Assembly: GCA_905233525.1 (NCBI GenBank)
Contig: CAJOEW010000006.1
Coordinates: 1-35,934 of the forward strand
Direction: 5' to 3'
Origin: an uncultured Synergistales bacterium
GTDB lineage: Bacteria; Synergistota; Synergistia; Synergistales; Aminobacteriaceae
DNA length: 35,934 bases
The position numbers and the translations under genes are program-made. The notes under the pieces were generated by a model that worked only from the letters and a program-made list of their open reading frames with translations, was not told the DNA's origin and made no database searches. This document shows, in pieces, positions 24,863 to 34,343 of the stretch. Each line of letters begins with the position of its first letter. Positions within the stretch are counted from its first letter, which is position 1.

Positions 24863-25777
24863 TCACCGCCTCAATTTCGGATCAAGAGCATCGCGTAATC
24901 CATCGCCTAAGAAATTAAACGCAAGTATTGTTATAGAAATCGCAGCCGCCGGAAAAAATAATTGATACGGATAAATTGCAAGCATTCCCATCGCGTCGTT
25001 GCATAACATTCCCCAGCTCGCCATCGGTGCACTGACTCCAAGCCCGACAAAACTTAAAAAAGCCTCTGTAAAAATTGCGTTCGGTATCGAAAATGTTAAC
25101 GTTACAAGAATCGCTCCGATCGAATTAGGAATTAAATGCCTTAATAAAATTCTTTTGCTTGACGCTCCTAACACACGCGCTGCTAAAATAAATTCCTCGT
25201 TTTTGAGCCTCATAACTTCCGCACGTACCATTCTCGCCATCGGTGCCCAATAAGATATGCCGAGCGTAATAAAAATACTTTGAAGCCCTGGACCAACAAC
25301 GACCATTAAAAGAATTACATATATCATTACCGGCACGCTGTAAATTATATCTACGATTCTCATCATGATATTGTCGACACGCCCGCCCGCAAATCCTGAT
25401 ATACCGCCGTAAATTACTCCTATAAATAAATTTATAAAGCTTGCTAAAAATCCTACAGCTAATGAAATTCTAGCGCCGTATAAAACTCTTACAAATAAAT
25501 CGCGTCCGAACATATCCGTACCAAACCAATGATCAAAACTCGGAGGCTCATTAGCAGTCATAAAATCTTGTTCATCATATCCGTATTGAGATAAAATCGG
25601 AGCCGCTATAGCAAAAATCAGAACGACTAAAATTATAATCAGTCCTAATAACGCAGCTTTATCACGTTTCAATCTCGCCCAAGCGTCCTGCCAATAATTT
25701 AATGACGGCCTGACGAACTCATTGTTTAAATTTTTTCTGTCTTCAAGTGAAAGTAATTCAAATTCTAAATTATTCAT
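24863..25777 (-). CDS. oppC: Peptide ABC transporter permease OppC
   Basis: 304 residues, about six membrane helices with the long N-terminal extension usual for OppC (NYWQDAWARLKRDKAALLG). The family's HWFGTDMFGRDLFVRVLYGAR is present near residue 83 and the EAA loop EEFILAARVLGASSKR near 195. It follows oppB after 7 bases. Confidence 0.93.
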   Translation of the reverse strand: MNNLEFELLSLEDRKNLNNEFVRPSLNYWQDAWARLKRDKAALLGLIIILVVLIFAIAAPILSQYGYDEQDFMTANEPPSFDHWFGTDMFGRDLFVRVLYGARISLAVGFLASFINLFIGVIYGGISGFAGGRVDNIMMRIVDIIYSVPVMIYVILLMVVVGPGLQSIFITLGISYWAPMARMVRAEVMRLKNEEFILAARVLGASSKRILLRHLIPNSIGAILVTLTFSIPNAIFTEAFLSFVGLGVSAPMASWGMLCNDAMGMLAIYPYQLFFPAAAISITILAFNFLGDGLRDALDPKLRR

Positions 25778-25784
25778 GATTAGA

Positions 25785-26702
25785 TTATTTTAATTTTATT
25801 CTAGGATCAATCAGTGCTAAAAAAATATCAGCGATCAAATTTAATAATACAAGCAATGCACTGTAAAAAATCGTTACGCCCATAATCATAGTATAGTCGC
25901 GGTTCGTGATGCTCGTGACAAAAAATGTGCCTAGTCCAGGAATGCCGAAAACCTGCTCAACAACAAAACTGCCTGTTAAAATCCCTGCGATCAACGGCCC
26001 TAAATATGTTATGACAGGAATTAAAGCATTCTTTAACGCATGAATATATACAACTGCACGCTCACGAAGCCCTTTTGAATACGCCGTCCGAATATAATCC
26101 TGCTGCATTATTTCTAACATGCCCGAGCGCGTTAATCTTGAGATAAATGCCGTTGGATATCCCGCTAATGTGACTGCAGGCAAAACAGCTGTTGAAATGC
26201 CTTCCCAAAATCCTACGCTCACCCATCCTAAATTATAGGCAAATATATAAACAAGAGCCGTAGCTATGACAAAATTCGGTATGGTAATTCCTAACGTAGC
26301 TAAGATCATTGCAAGCCTGTCCTGCCATTTGTTACGCTTAAGAGCTGAAATTATCCCTGCCGGAATTCCAAGAACAAGCGAAATAGTTAAGGCAATGCTT
26401 CCAACAATACACGATATAGGAAAACTAGACGCGATGATCTCATTGACGGTCATGCCCTCGTAACGGTATGAAGGCCCAAGATCAAAATTAAGCACGTTCC
26501 ATAAATAACGCCCGTATTGAATATAAACAGGATCATTCAGGCCGTATTGTTTCATAAGATTTTCAAGAACGTACGAAGGTATAGCACGCTCATCTGTGAA
26601 TGGCCCTCCAGGTATAGCCCGCATTAAAAAAAATGTCAGCGTGATAACAACAAAAAGCGTTAAGATACCTGAGCTGACTCTCTGAATAATATATTTTTTC
26701 AT
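25785..26702 (-). CDS. oppB: Peptide ABC transporter permease OppB
   Basis: 305 residues, six membrane helices. It begins with the typical OppB helix (IIQRVSSGILTLFVVITLTFF), then MRAIPGGPF, and has the EAA-like loop QDYIRTAYSKGLRERAV near residue 193. AGGAGA precedes the ATG. First gene of the opp operon, divergent from the rhamnose operon. Confidence 0.93.
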   Translation of the reverse strand: MKKYIIQRVSSGILTLFVVITLTFFLMRAIPGGPFTDERAIPSYVLENLMKQYGLNDPVYIQYGRYLWNVLNFDLGPSYRYEGMTVNEIIASSFPISCIVGSIALTISLVLGIPAGIISALKRNKWQDRLAMILATLGITIPNFVIATALVYIFAYNLGWVSVGFWEGISTAVLPAVTLAGYPTAFISRLTRSGMLEIMQQDYIRTAYSKGLRERAVVYIHALKNALIPVITYLGPLIAGILTGSFVVEQVFGIPGLGTFFVTSITNRDYTMIMGVTIFYSALLVLLNLIADIFLALIDPRIKLK

Positions 26703-26846
26703 TAAAGCATCTCCTGAAAATTTAAATAATTATAGAATTGTATAATGAAATTTATTTTTCATGCTCAAATTTTTTTATATTTTTTATCTTTTTTTATCAT
26801 ACGCGTATAATTTTCAAGAAATTTTTAAAAGGAGGCGTTTTTGCTC
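26703..26846. promoter_or_regulatory. Divergent promoter region between opp and rhamnose operons
   Basis: 144 very AT-rich bases. Plus strand: TATAAT at 26806-26811 before the rhamnose operon, with no good -35. Minus strand: TTGAGC, 17 bases, TTATAC, and a further TATAAT near 26725, before oppB. No operator repeat was recognised. Confidence 0.4.
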
Positions 26847-27737
26847 ATGAAAGGAATCGTTTTGGCAGGAGGCAGCGGAACACGTTTATATCCTTTAACG
26901 CTCGTAACGTCCAAACAGTTATTACCGGTTTATGACAAGCCGATGATATATTACCCGATTTCAATTCTTATGCAGGCGAAAATCCAAGACATCTTAATGA
27001 TTTCTACGCCTGAAGACCTTCCGAGATTTGAAAAATTATTAGGTGACGGATCGCAGTTCGGTGTAAATTTTTCATACGCAGAACAGCCCAAACCAGAAGG
27101 ACTCGCGCAGGCATTTTTGATCGGGAAAAATTTTATAGGCTCTGATACAGTAGCGATGATATTAGGCGATAATATTTTTTCAGGTCAGGGCATAAAACGG
27201 CGTTTAAACGAAGCTGTAGATAATGCAAATTCCGGACGAGGCGCAACAATTTTCGGATATTATGTCGATGATCCTGAACGTTTCGGAATAGTTGAATTTG
27301 ATAAATCAGGCCGTGCTGTTTCAATCGAAGAGAAGCCTGAAAAACCTAAGAGTAATTACTGCGTGACCGGATTATATTTTTATGATAACGACGTTATAAA
27401 ATTTGCACAGAGCTTAAAACCATCGGCACGCGGTGAACTTGAAATAACGGACTTGAATCGAATATATCTTGAAAAAAACCGTTTGAACGTAGAATTATTA
27501 GGTCAGGGATTTACATGGCTTGACACTGGAACGCATGAAAGCCTTGTTGACGCTGTGAACTTCGTAAAAACAGTTGAACAGCACCAGCACAGAAAGATCG
27601 CATGCCTTGAGGAAATAGGCTATTTAAACGGCTGGATCGATCGTGAAGCTGTTATGAAAATTTATGAGCTGTTCAAAAAAAATCAATACGGACAATATTT
27701 AAAGGATGTTATAGATGGCAAATATATCGATAAATAA
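26847..27737 (+). CDS. rfbA: Glucose-1-phosphate thymidylyltransferase
   Basis: 296 residues. Makes dTDP-glucose from glucose-1-phosphate and dTTP, the first step toward dTDP-L-rhamnose. [18 protein letters not shown] at the N terminus is the nucleotide-binding signature; [26 protein letters not shown] and [11 protein letters not shown] follow. ATG 26847, 11 bases after GGAGG, gives the canonical MKG start; the TTG at 26841 is too close to the Shine-Dalgarno. First of a complete A-D-C-B operon with overlapping genes. Confidence 0.96.
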   Translation: MKGIVLAGGSGTRLYPLTLVTSKQLLPVYDKPMIYYPISILMQAKIQDILMISTPEDLPRFEKLLGDGSQFGVNFSYAEQPKPEGLAQAFLIGKNFIGSDTVAMILGDNIFSGQGIKRRLNEAVDNANSGRGATIFGYYVDDPERFGIVEFDKSGRAVSIEEKPEKPKSNYCVTGLYFYDNDVIKFAQSLKPSARGELEITDLNRIYLEKNRLNVELLGQGFTWLDTGTHESLVDAVNFVKTVEQHQHRKIACLEEIGYLNGWIDREAVMKIYELFKKNQYGQYLKDVIDGKYIDK

Positions 27738-28632
27738 AATTTTAATCACAGGAGCAAATGGTCAGTTAGGGCGCGATTTAATACATGTTCTTACGACGCG
27801 AGGCCATGAAGTCATCGGAACGGATTTACAGGAAAATTATTCAGGCTCCGAAAAAATAAAATATGCCTGTCTTGATATCACGAATTATGAAAATGTTAAA
27901 AGCGTGTTTGAAAATTATAAACCTGACCGCGTAATTCATTGTGCTGCGTGGACTGCTGTAGATGCTGCTGAAGACGAAGCTAATAAAAAAATTGTCTGGT
28001 CAGTCAATGCTCTTGGCACCGAAAATATTGCGCGAGTGTGTAATGCTCTTGATATTGTAATGACTTATATAAGTACCGATTATGTCTTTCACGGCAACGG
28101 CTCTGAACCATGGAAGCCTGAAGACGAAGGATATGAGCCGTTAAATTATTACGGATTATCAAAACTGGAAGGTGAGCACGCAATCAGACGCAATCTAAAA
28201 AAATTTTTCATCGTCCGTATAGCTTGGGCATTTGGAGCGCATGGAAATAATTTCGTAAAAATCATGCTGAACTTAGCCAAAAAAAATAATATTATTCGCG
28301 TTGTAAATGATCAAATAGGCACGCCGACATATACACCTGATTTAGCTGTGTTGCTCGCTGATATGAATGAGACAGAAAATTACGGTGTGTATCATGCTAC
28401 GAACGAAGGCGGCTATATAAGCTGGTATGATTACGCTTGCGAGATATTTAAGCAGGCCGGATTAAACGAGATAAAAATTTTACCGGTCACAACAGCTGAA
28501 TATGGCTTATCAAAAGCTAAACGGCCATTTAATTCTCGGCTTGATAAAAGTAAATTAACTCGTTGCGGATTCAAATTATTACCTGACTGGCGCGACGCTT
28601 TAAGGAGGTATTTACAGGCCAATGCAGATTAA
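27715..28632 (+). CDS. rfbD: dTDP-4-dehydrorhamnose reductase
   Basis: 305 residues, NADPH-dependent short-chain (RmlD) enzyme that makes dTDP-L-rhamnose, the final step. [13 protein letters not shown] binds the cofactor; STDYVFHG and [10 protein letters not shown] (the YxxxK pair) form the active site; RIAWAFG and the C-terminal [12 protein letters not shown] are family marks. It overlaps rfbA by 23 bases and rfbC by 11. Confidence 0.95.
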   Translation: MANISINKILITGANGQLGRDLIHVLTTRGHEVIGTDLQENYSGSEKIKYACLDITNYENVKSVFENYKPDRVIHCAAWTAVDAAEDEANKKIVWSVNALGTENIARVCNALDIVMTYISTDYVFHGNGSEPWKPEDEGYEPLNYYGLSKLEGEHAIRRNLKKFFIVRIAWAFGAHGNNFVKIMLNLAKKNNIIRVVNDQIGTPTYTPDLAVLLADMNETENYGVYHATNEGGYISWYDYACEIFKQAGLNEIKILPVTTAEYGLSKAKRPFNSRLDKSKLTRCGFKLLPDWRDALRRYLQANAD

Positions 28633-29182
28633 AATCGATTACGACGTAGGCAATATAAAAGGCTTGTGCGTGATTAATCCTAAAGTTCATGGAGATCAGC
28701 GCGGATATTTTTATGAGACTTATAATCAAAACGACATGCTCGAAGCCGGAATAAATATAAATTTCGTTCAGGACAATCAGAGCAAGAGCGTTAAAGGCGT
28801 TTTACGAGGCTTACACTTTCAAATAAATTATCCTCAAACGAAATTAGTACGAGTGATTTCAGGCCGTGTTTATGATGTAGCTGTAGACGTTCGAAAAAAC
28901 AGCCCTACATTTGGAAAATATTACGGCATTGAACTGACAGCAGAGAACAAAAAACAGTTTTTAATCCCAAAAAATTTCGCTCATGGTTTTTTAGTTTTAT
29001 CGGACGAGGCGGAATTCTGTTATAAATGCGATGATTTTTACCACCCAAATGACGAAGGCGGGATAATTTTTAACGATCCTGACATAAATATCGCATGGCC
29101 AGAAATTGATTGTGAATTTATATTATCGGATAAAGATAAAATTTTGCCGTTCATGAAAGACATTAAGAAGGAGGCGTTTTGA
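28622..29182 (+). CDS. rfbC: dTDP-4-dehydrorhamnose 3,5-epimerase
   Basis: 186 residues, cupin-fold RmlC. Epimerises C3 and C5 of the 4-keto sugar. Active-site blocks are DNQSKSVKGVLRGLHFQ near residue 51, then VRVISGRVYDVAVDVRKNSPTFG and FAHGFLVLSD. AAGGAGG lies inside the end of rfbD. Confidence 0.96.
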   Translation: MQIKIDYDVGNIKGLCVINPKVHGDQRGYFYETYNQNDMLEAGININFVQDNQSKSVKGVLRGLHFQINYPQTKLVRVISGRVYDVAVDVRKNSPTFGKYYGIELTAENKKQFLIPKNFAHGFLVLSDEAEFCYKCDDFYHPNDEGGIIFNDPDINIAWPEIDCEFILSDKDKILPFMKDIKKEAF

Positions 29183-29185
29183 TTC

Positions 29186-30178
29186 ATGAAATTATTAGTA
29201 ACAGGCGGCGCTGGATTTATTGGAAGCAATTTTATATTTTACGAGCTTAGAAAAAATCCTGATTATGATATCGCGTGCATAGACAAATTAACTTACGCCG
29301 GCAATATAAAGACATTAGAACGTGTCATAGCTGAAAATAAAATAAAATTCTTTCATAATGATATCTGCGACCGTGAAGCTGTTTATAAAATTTTCGACGA
29401 GTTCAAACCTGACGTGATAATAAATTTCGCAGCTGAATCTCATGTTGACAGGTATATAAGCGATCCTGAAATTTTCCTGAAGACAAATATTTTGGGCACA
29501 GGTGTTTTAATGGACGCGTGCTTAAAATTCGGCATAAAGCGTTATCATCAAGTAAGCACTGACGAAGTTTACGGAGATTTGCCATTAGATCGACCTGATT
29601 TATTTTTTGACGAGCATTCACCGATAAAAGCTTCATCACCGTATTCAGCTTCAAAGGCCAGCGCGGATTTACTAGTGCTTGCGTATCACAGGACTTTTAA
29701 ATTACCAGTCAGTATCAGCCGCTGCTCAAATAATTACGGGTATTTTCATTTTCCTGAAAAATTGATACCTTTGATGATAATAAACGCCCTGAATAATAAA
29801 AAATTACCTGTTTACGGAAAAGGATTAAACGTCCGTGACTGGCTGTTTGTTGAGGATCATTGCAGCGCCATAGATTTAATAATTCATGATGAAATTTCAG
29901 ACGGAGAGATTTATAACGTCGGCGGCCATAACGAAATGCGTAATATCGATATCGTAAAAATGATCTGTGCTGAATTGAACAAGCCTGAAAGTTTAATAGA
30001 ATTTGTGCCTGACCGTAAAGGCCATGATTTGAGATACGCGATCAACCCTGAAAAGATAACCAGCCGCCTAAATTGGAAGCCTAACACGAATTTCAAAGAC
30101 GGCCTCAAGAAGACGATTAAATGGTATCTTGATAATAAATCATGGTGGGAGGAATTATTAGAGCGTTCGAAATTATAA
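29186..30178 (+). CDS. rfbB: dTDP-glucose 4,6-dehydratase
   Basis: 330 residues, RmlB. Converts dTDP-glucose to the 4-keto-6-deoxy sugar with bound NAD+. VTGGAGFIGSNF is the cofactor site; INFAAESHVDRYI, STDEVYGDL and YSASKASADLLV (YxxxK) the active site; RCSNNYGYFHFPEKLIP is family-specific. AAGGAGG precedes the ATG. Last gene of the rhamnose operon, which supplies rhamnose probably for the glycan started by the transferase at 2980. Confidence 0.96.
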   Translation: MKLLVTGGAGFIGSNFIFYELRKNPDYDIACIDKLTYAGNIKTLERVIAENKIKFFHNDICDREAVYKIFDEFKPDVIINFAAESHVDRYISDPEIFLKTNILGTGVLMDACLKFGIKRYHQVSTDEVYGDLPLDRPDLFFDEHSPIKASSPYSASKASADLLVLAYHRTFKLPVSISRCSNNYGYFHFPEKLIPLMIINALNNKKLPVYGKGLNVRDWLFVEDHCSAIDLIIHDEISDGEIYNVGGHNEMRNIDIVKMICAELNKPESLIEFVPDRKGHDLRYAINPEKITSRLNWKPNTNFKDGLKKTIKWYLDNKSWWEELLERSKL

Positions 30179-30190
30179 TAATGCTTACAC

Positions 30191-30237
30191 GCCGGAGCAA
30201 AAATGAAATTGTAATAAAAAAATGTTCCGGCTTATTT
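30191..30237 (+). terminator. Intrinsic terminator of the rhamnose operon
   Basis: GCCGGAGC (30191-30198) pairs with GTTCCGGC (30224-30231; one G-T pair), then TTATTTTTG. Thirteen bases after the rfbB stop. Confidence 0.7.
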
Positions 30238-30307
30238 TTGACCAGTGAAATTTTGTGTGTGATAATGACCTGATTTTTTTTCATGGAGGGAAATTTTTAA
30301 AAGAATT

Positions 30308-30841
30308 ATGCTCGAAGAAATTTTTAGATTTTTTACATGGTGCGCCGTTTTGGTTGCTGATGTGTTCGTTTATATTCGCGGCATTCACGGATTGAAGCTT
30401 GAAGATCTTGCGGACGGATTGGAGCGTTATATCGTTGGCGGTTTAATGCTTGTGGCGTGTACGTTGTCGATCTGGTTTATGAGTGTTTCGTTCAATAAAA
30501 TTTTTCAACGCGGAATGAATGAAAAAACTTCTGATGATGATAATAAAACGGCTGACGAATTATCACGTAAAGCATTTCAAGTTAAGGAATCCGGAAAAAT
30601 TTACACGGTCTCAGGAACAGTACAGGATTTAAAAAATACAAGCCATGCCGATAAAAGTTTTTCATGTCTGGTAACGTTAGGCTCTAATAAAGGCAGCGGC
30701 TTTGTATGTGATTTTCATGACACGCAGTTTTTAACAGCCGGCGAAGAAGTTACCGTTAAGGGCTTATATTCTTGTGATAATAATAAAAAAATTTATTTGA
30801 GCGACTGCATTTTGATATCTCATTCACATACTCGCGGCTAA
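30308..30841 (+). CDS. Membrane protein with OB-fold (tRNA_anti-like) domain
   Basis: 177 residues. Two N-terminal membrane helices (FFTWCAVLVADVFVYI near residue 7 and YIVGGLMLVACTLSIWFM near 41), then a soluble domain from about residue 90: IYTVSGTVQDLKNT, VTLGSNKGSGFVCDFHD, GEEVTVKGLYS, IYLSDCILI. This pattern fits the tRNA_anti-like OB-fold domains found in many small membrane or lipoproteins of unknown role. The ATG is 18 bases from GGAGGG, longer than usual, so the start is uncertain. The stop overlaps that of the converging sbcD by a few bases. Confidence 0.7.
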   Translation: MLEEIFRFFTWCAVLVADVFVYIRGIHGLKLEDLADGLERYIVGGLMLVACTLSIWFMSVSFNKIFQRGMNEKTSDDDNKTADELSRKAFQVKESGKIYTVSGTVQDLKNTSHADKSFSCLVTLGSNKGSGFVCDFHDTQFLTAGEEVTVKGLYSCDNNKKIYLSDCILISHSHTRG

Positions 30842-32067
30842 TAATTTTCCTGTTTGATATCGTTTAAAATATCCTGATACATTTTCAAATATAAATTTTT
30901 TTTCTCGTGCTCAATATTATTTTTATCGAGGCACATTTCGAACATTCCAACCGGTGAAAAATCTGACAGCAAAGCATTTTCAGGAATGTCATTCACGGAA
31001 TCTTGCTCATCATTATTTTCAAATTTAATGCCTAAAATTTCCGCTGATGTTTTTGAAGCTATGCAGTCATAAAAAATTTCTGTTTCAGGTTTTGGGACGC
31101 GTTGATTTAAAATTATTTCGATCCATGTTGATATCTCAGGCTTTAAATTTTTTAATTCATTTATGACGGTATCAACATCGCCCTGAATTTTTAATAATTT
31201 GCGTGAAACAGGAACAGGAATATTTTTTACGTGAGCCTCATTATTTTCGGATATTTCGATTATATTTACGGACTTGCGGATTTTTTCAGATTCTCCGAAA
31301 TTCATAGCTATAGGTGAACCGCTGTAACAGATATTAAAACGTCCTGCTGTTTGTTGTGAATGCAGATGTCCCAGCGCAGTATAAGAAATATATTCAGGGA
31401 ACAAATCTGCCTTAATCTGAACGAGCGAACCCAAATATAAATCTCTTACGCCGTCACCTTCGATAACATGGCCGCCCGTCATGAACAAATGTCCCATTGC
31501 GATGACCGGAATATTATTATAAAAGCGTTGAATCGAATGAGCCTTAACGAATTTTTTGCGGTAATATTCATAGATTCCGGATATTAATGCCTCTTGATGA
31601 GATTTGAAATCATAGCCGTGTAATTCTTTTATAACGTCATGGTCATGCAAAAACGGAACTGCACAGACTATTGCCACCGGATTATTTTTTTCATCACGAA
31701 TGATAATTATTTCTTTGTCCGGATTTTGAGCGCTGCCTATGACGTGAATATGAAATGATTTCAATAATTTTTCAGGCAGATCAATAAACGCCGGCGAGTC
31801 ATGATTACCAGCAATGATTACTAGATCTCGGCATGATGAATTTCTAAAATCGTCCAGAAAATTATAATATAACTCTTGCGCCTGAACTGATGGTGTAGTT
31901 GTATTGAATATATCTCCAGCGACCAGCATTAAATTTATTTTTTCGTCTTCCAAAATTTTCAACAGCCATTCGAGAAATTTTTTCATCTCGTCGAGCCTGT
32001 CATGTTCAAAAAGTCTGCGTCCTAAGTGCCAGTCTGATGTATGAAGTATTTTTATCTTGCTCATCAT
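30838..32067 (-). CDS. sbcD: DNA repair exonuclease subunit SbcD
   Basis: 409 residues. Nuclease of the SbcCD complex, which opens hairpins and trims DNA ends. The phosphoesterase metal motifs are all present: LHTSDWHLGR at the N terminus, LVAGDIFNTTTPS, IAGNHDSPAF, MGHLFMTGGHV and LGHLHSQQ. The C-terminal third is the capping domain. No good Shine-Dalgarno before the ATGATG start. Its usual partner sbcC would follow on the minus strand, but the next gene is the converging 30308-30841, so sbcC is not adjacent here. Confidence 0.93.
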   Translation of the reverse strand: MMSKIKILHTSDWHLGRRLFEHDRLDEMKKFLEWLLKILEDEKINLMLVAGDIFNTTTPSVQAQELYYNFLDDFRNSSCRDLVIIAGNHDSPAFIDLPEKLLKSFHIHVIGSAQNPDKEIIIIRDEKNNPVAIVCAVPFLHDHDVIKELHGYDFKSHQEALISGIYEYYRKKFVKAHSIQRFYNNIPVIAMGHLFMTGGHVIEGDGVRDLYLGSLVQIKADLFPEYISYTALGHLHSQQTAGRFNICYSGSPIAMNFGESEKIRKSVNIIEISENNEAHVKNIPVPVSRKLLKIQGDVDTVINELKNLKPEISTWIEIILNQRVPKPETEIFYDCIASKTSAEILGIKFENNDEQDSVNDIPENALLSDFSPVGMFEMCLDKNNIEHEKKNLYLKMYQDILNDIKQENY

Positions 32068-32119
32068 GAAAATTTTAATATAACATCAGGAAATTTAACA
32101 GACATAAAAATTTAATAAG

Positions 32120-32147
32120 TTGACAAATTCGAGCAAACTGTTAAAAT
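32120..32147 (+). promoter_or_regulatory. Promoter of tRNA-Gln
   Basis: TTGACA (32120-32125), 16 bases, TAAAAT (32142-32147), 20 bases before the tRNA, like the promoter of the other tRNA cluster. Confidence 0.75.
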
Positions 32148-32167
32148 TCTCACGGTTTTCAGAAAAT

Positions 32168-32241
32168 TGGGAAATGGTGCAACGGCAGCACGCCTGACTC
32201 TGGATCAGGTAATTGGGGTTCGAATCCCTGTTTCCCAGCCA
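32168..32241 (+). tRNA. tRNA-Gln (anticodon CUG)
   Basis: Acceptor stem TGGGAAA/TTTCCCA starting with the U1-A72 pair common in tRNA-Gln, anticodon stem-loop CCTGA-CTCTGGA-TCAGG, T-arm GGGTTCGAATCCC, encoded CCA. Confidence 0.95.
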
Positions 32242-32290
32242 AGTTTTTTTCATAAATTAAGCAGCTTTTAGAGTACGGTTGAAATTATTT

Positions 32291-32328
32291 CCTGCTTCTT
32301 ATTTTTGAGAGGAGCAGGATTTTTTTTT
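32291..32328 (+). terminator. Intrinsic terminator after tRNA-Gln
   Basis: CCTGCT (32291-32296) pairs with AGCAGG (32313-32318), followed by ATTTTTTTTTG. It lies between the tRNA and the symporter gene, 40 bases before the symporter start. Confidence 0.75.
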
Positions 32329-32368
32329 GTATTTATAAATTTTTTCAAACGGAGGGATTTTTTTTAAC

Positions 32369-33760
32369 ATGCTGGCATTCATAATTATTTACGCTGTAAT
32401 TTTAATACTGGCAGGAGCATTAATAGGACGTAAGGCGAAAACGGCTTCAGATTTTTTTGTTGCAGGGCGTAATTTAAATTCAGGCTTGTTATTTACGACT
32501 CTTATTGCTGCAAATTTAGGAGCCGGATCAACAGTTGGAGTAGCTGCGCTTGCATATAAATACGGTTTATCGGCGTGGTGGTGGATTGGGAGCGCTGGAA
32601 TCGGTTCAATGATTTTGGCTTTTATCGTTGGGCCTCGTATCTGGAAAATTTCGCGCGAACATAATTTTTTTACACTGAGTGATTATTTAGAAATGCGTTA
32701 CAACAAAATTTTTTCAGGCTTATTATCAATTATGATGGCTGTTGGAACGTTAGCATTATTTTCAGGCCAGTTACTAGGAATCGCATGGATATTAGAAACT
32801 GTTGCAGGCATTCCAAAATTATATGGAGTATTGACCGGCGCTGTAGTGACAACGATTTATTTTGCGGCAGGCGGTTTATTATCAAGTGCTTTTGTAAATA
32901 TTATAGAGGTCGCTGTAATTTTAATAGGTTTTATAATCGCAGTGCCATATGTGTTAAATTACGGCGGAGGCTTTGAAAACATCGCACTCAAGATAAATAA
33001 CGCAAGCTATTTTGATTTTTTCGGTATGGGTTCGACGGCGATTATAGGTTATTTAATTATGTTAGTGCCGTCATTTTTTATATCGCCTGGTTTAATCGGA
33101 AAGGTATTTGGAGCGCGAGATGTTAAGGCAATTAAAATAGGCACGGCATTAAATGGACTTGTTCAATTATTATTCGCTGTCATTCCTGTAATAATCGGTA
33201 TGGCTGCATTTGCTTATTTTCCTGATTTAGAAAACGCTGACACTGCATTGCCTGTTATTATGAAAAATATTTTGCCTTTCCCTGCTGCGTCGTTAGCATT
33301 GGCCGCGATATTTGCTGCTGAAGTGAGTACGTCTGATACTGTTTTATATATGTTGGCCGGTGCTGTTACGAATGATATTTACAAAAAATTCATCAACCAG
33401 AAAATCAGCGGCGAAAATTTATTACGAGCCTCAAGAATTGTGACGGTTATATGCGGAATTTTAGGAATATATTTAGCTTTGAATTTACAGAGCATAATTT
33501 CAGCGCTGACGATTTTTTATTCATTGATGAGTGTATCATTAGCTGCGCCTTTAATTTTCGGACTGTTCACAAAAAGGGCTAAATCATCCGGAGCAATTTT
33601 ATCAGCAGTTTTAGGAATAGCTTTAACTTTGTATATAACATTTTTTAAAAACGGCGTGATCGATTTCGGAATAATAAAGCTTAACGCTTCGACATGCGGA
33701 ATAATTTTATCGTTCGTTGTAATGTCTGTATCATTATTATTTTCACGTTCGGACAATTAA
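32369..33760 (+). CDS. Sodium:solute symporter family transporter
   Basis: 463 residues, about 12-13 membrane helices. SSS-family marks: GRKAKTASDFFVAGRNL near residue 21, ANLGAGSTVGVAALAYKYGLSAWWW, DYLEMRYNK, and AAIFAAEVSTSDTVLYMLAG with the Ser/Thr pair near the sodium site. Imports a small solute (amino acid, vitamin or sugar) with Na+ across the inner membrane; the substrate cannot be predicted. GGAGGG is 12 bases before the ATG. It is a single-gene unit. Confidence 0.92.
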   Translation: MLAFIIIYAVILILAGALIGRKAKTASDFFVAGRNLNSGLLFTTLIAANLGAGSTVGVAALAYKYGLSAWWWIGSAGIGSMILAFIVGPRIWKISREHNFFTLSDYLEMRYNKIFSGLLSIMMAVGTLALFSGQLLGIAWILETVAGIPKLYGVLTGAVVTTIYFAAGGLLSSAFVNIIEVAVILIGFIIAVPYVLNYGGGFENIALKINNASYFDFFGMGSTAIIGYLIMLVPSFFISPGLIGKVFGARDVKAIKIGTALNGLVQLLFAVIPVIIGMAAFAYFPDLENADTALPVIMKNILPFPAASLALAAIFAAEVSTSDTVLYMLAGAVTNDIYKKFINQKISGENLLRASRIVTVICGILGIYLALNLQSIISALTIFYSLMSVSLAAPLIFGLFTKRAKSSGAILSAVLGIALTLYITFFKNGVIDFGIIKLNASTCGIILSFVVMSVSLLFSRSDN

Positions 33761-33771
33761 AATTTAAACAA

Positions 33772-33823
33772 TAAAAATCAGGGAGGCCAAAAGAATTTTT
33801 TTTACATGACCTTCCCTGAAAAA
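33772..33823 (-). terminator. Intrinsic terminator of the pseudopilin genes
   Basis: On the minus strand TCAGGGAAGG and CCTCCCTGA form a stem with one bulge, followed by TTTTTATTG. It lies just beyond the stop of the gene at 33824. Confidence 0.6.
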
Positions 33824-34324
33824 TTATTCGGTTTTGAAACAATAGCCAGTGACAGTCAAAATAAACTTATCGGCCTGGTTATCAGATATTCCATTTTCAG
33901 CATATGAAATTTTTGCAGGCGTACAGGATCCGTCAGAATAGAAATAAATTATCTCAGGATCGAGCCGCCAGCCTTCACCTTCAGGCATGTTAGATAATTT
34001 TAATTTACGCCATTCTAGAACGTCATGATTATTTGTTTGAGTTCCTAAGAATGCGCTTAAACTGTTTTTATCATCGGCCTCAACTTTTTGTAATACCTCC
34101 ACTGAAATTTCACCGCGTCCAGTTGATTTTGAGGGCTTAAAAACGAATCTCACAGGCACTCCTGATAATGCGATGTTACCTGCTTCACCTAAAGAGCGCT
34201 GTAAAATTGTCTCAGGCGGTTCAAAATAAAATGAGATACGCGGCAAGGAGACACTAGCTAAAATTCCGATTATTGCCACGACTACGAGAATTTCAATTAA
34301 AGTGAAGCCGTTATTTTTTTTCAT
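33824..34324 (-). CDS. GspH-like type II secretion pseudopilin
   Basis: 166 residues. The N terminus MKKNNG-FTLIEILVVVAIIGILA is a type IV prepilin signal, cut by the prepilin peptidase after the Gly, with Glu at +5. The rest (ISFYFEPPETILQRS, VRFVFKPSKSTGRGEISVEV, WRLDPEIIYFYSDGSC) looks like the beta domain of minor pseudopilins of the GspH type. It follows the GspG-like gene after 19 bases; a minor tip subunit of the T2SS pseudopilus is the likely role. The rest of the T2SS is not in the window. Confidence 0.8.
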   Translation of the reverse strand: MKKNNGFTLIEILVVVAIIGILASVSLPRISFYFEPPETILQRSLGEAGNIALSGVPVRFVFKPSKSTGRGEISVEVLQKVEADDKNSLSAFLGTQTNNHDVLEWRKLKLSNMPEGEGWRLDPEIIYFYSDGSCTPAKISYAENGISDNQADKFILTVTGYCFKTE

Positions 34325-34343
34325 GCCTTAATAATTTTGCCTG

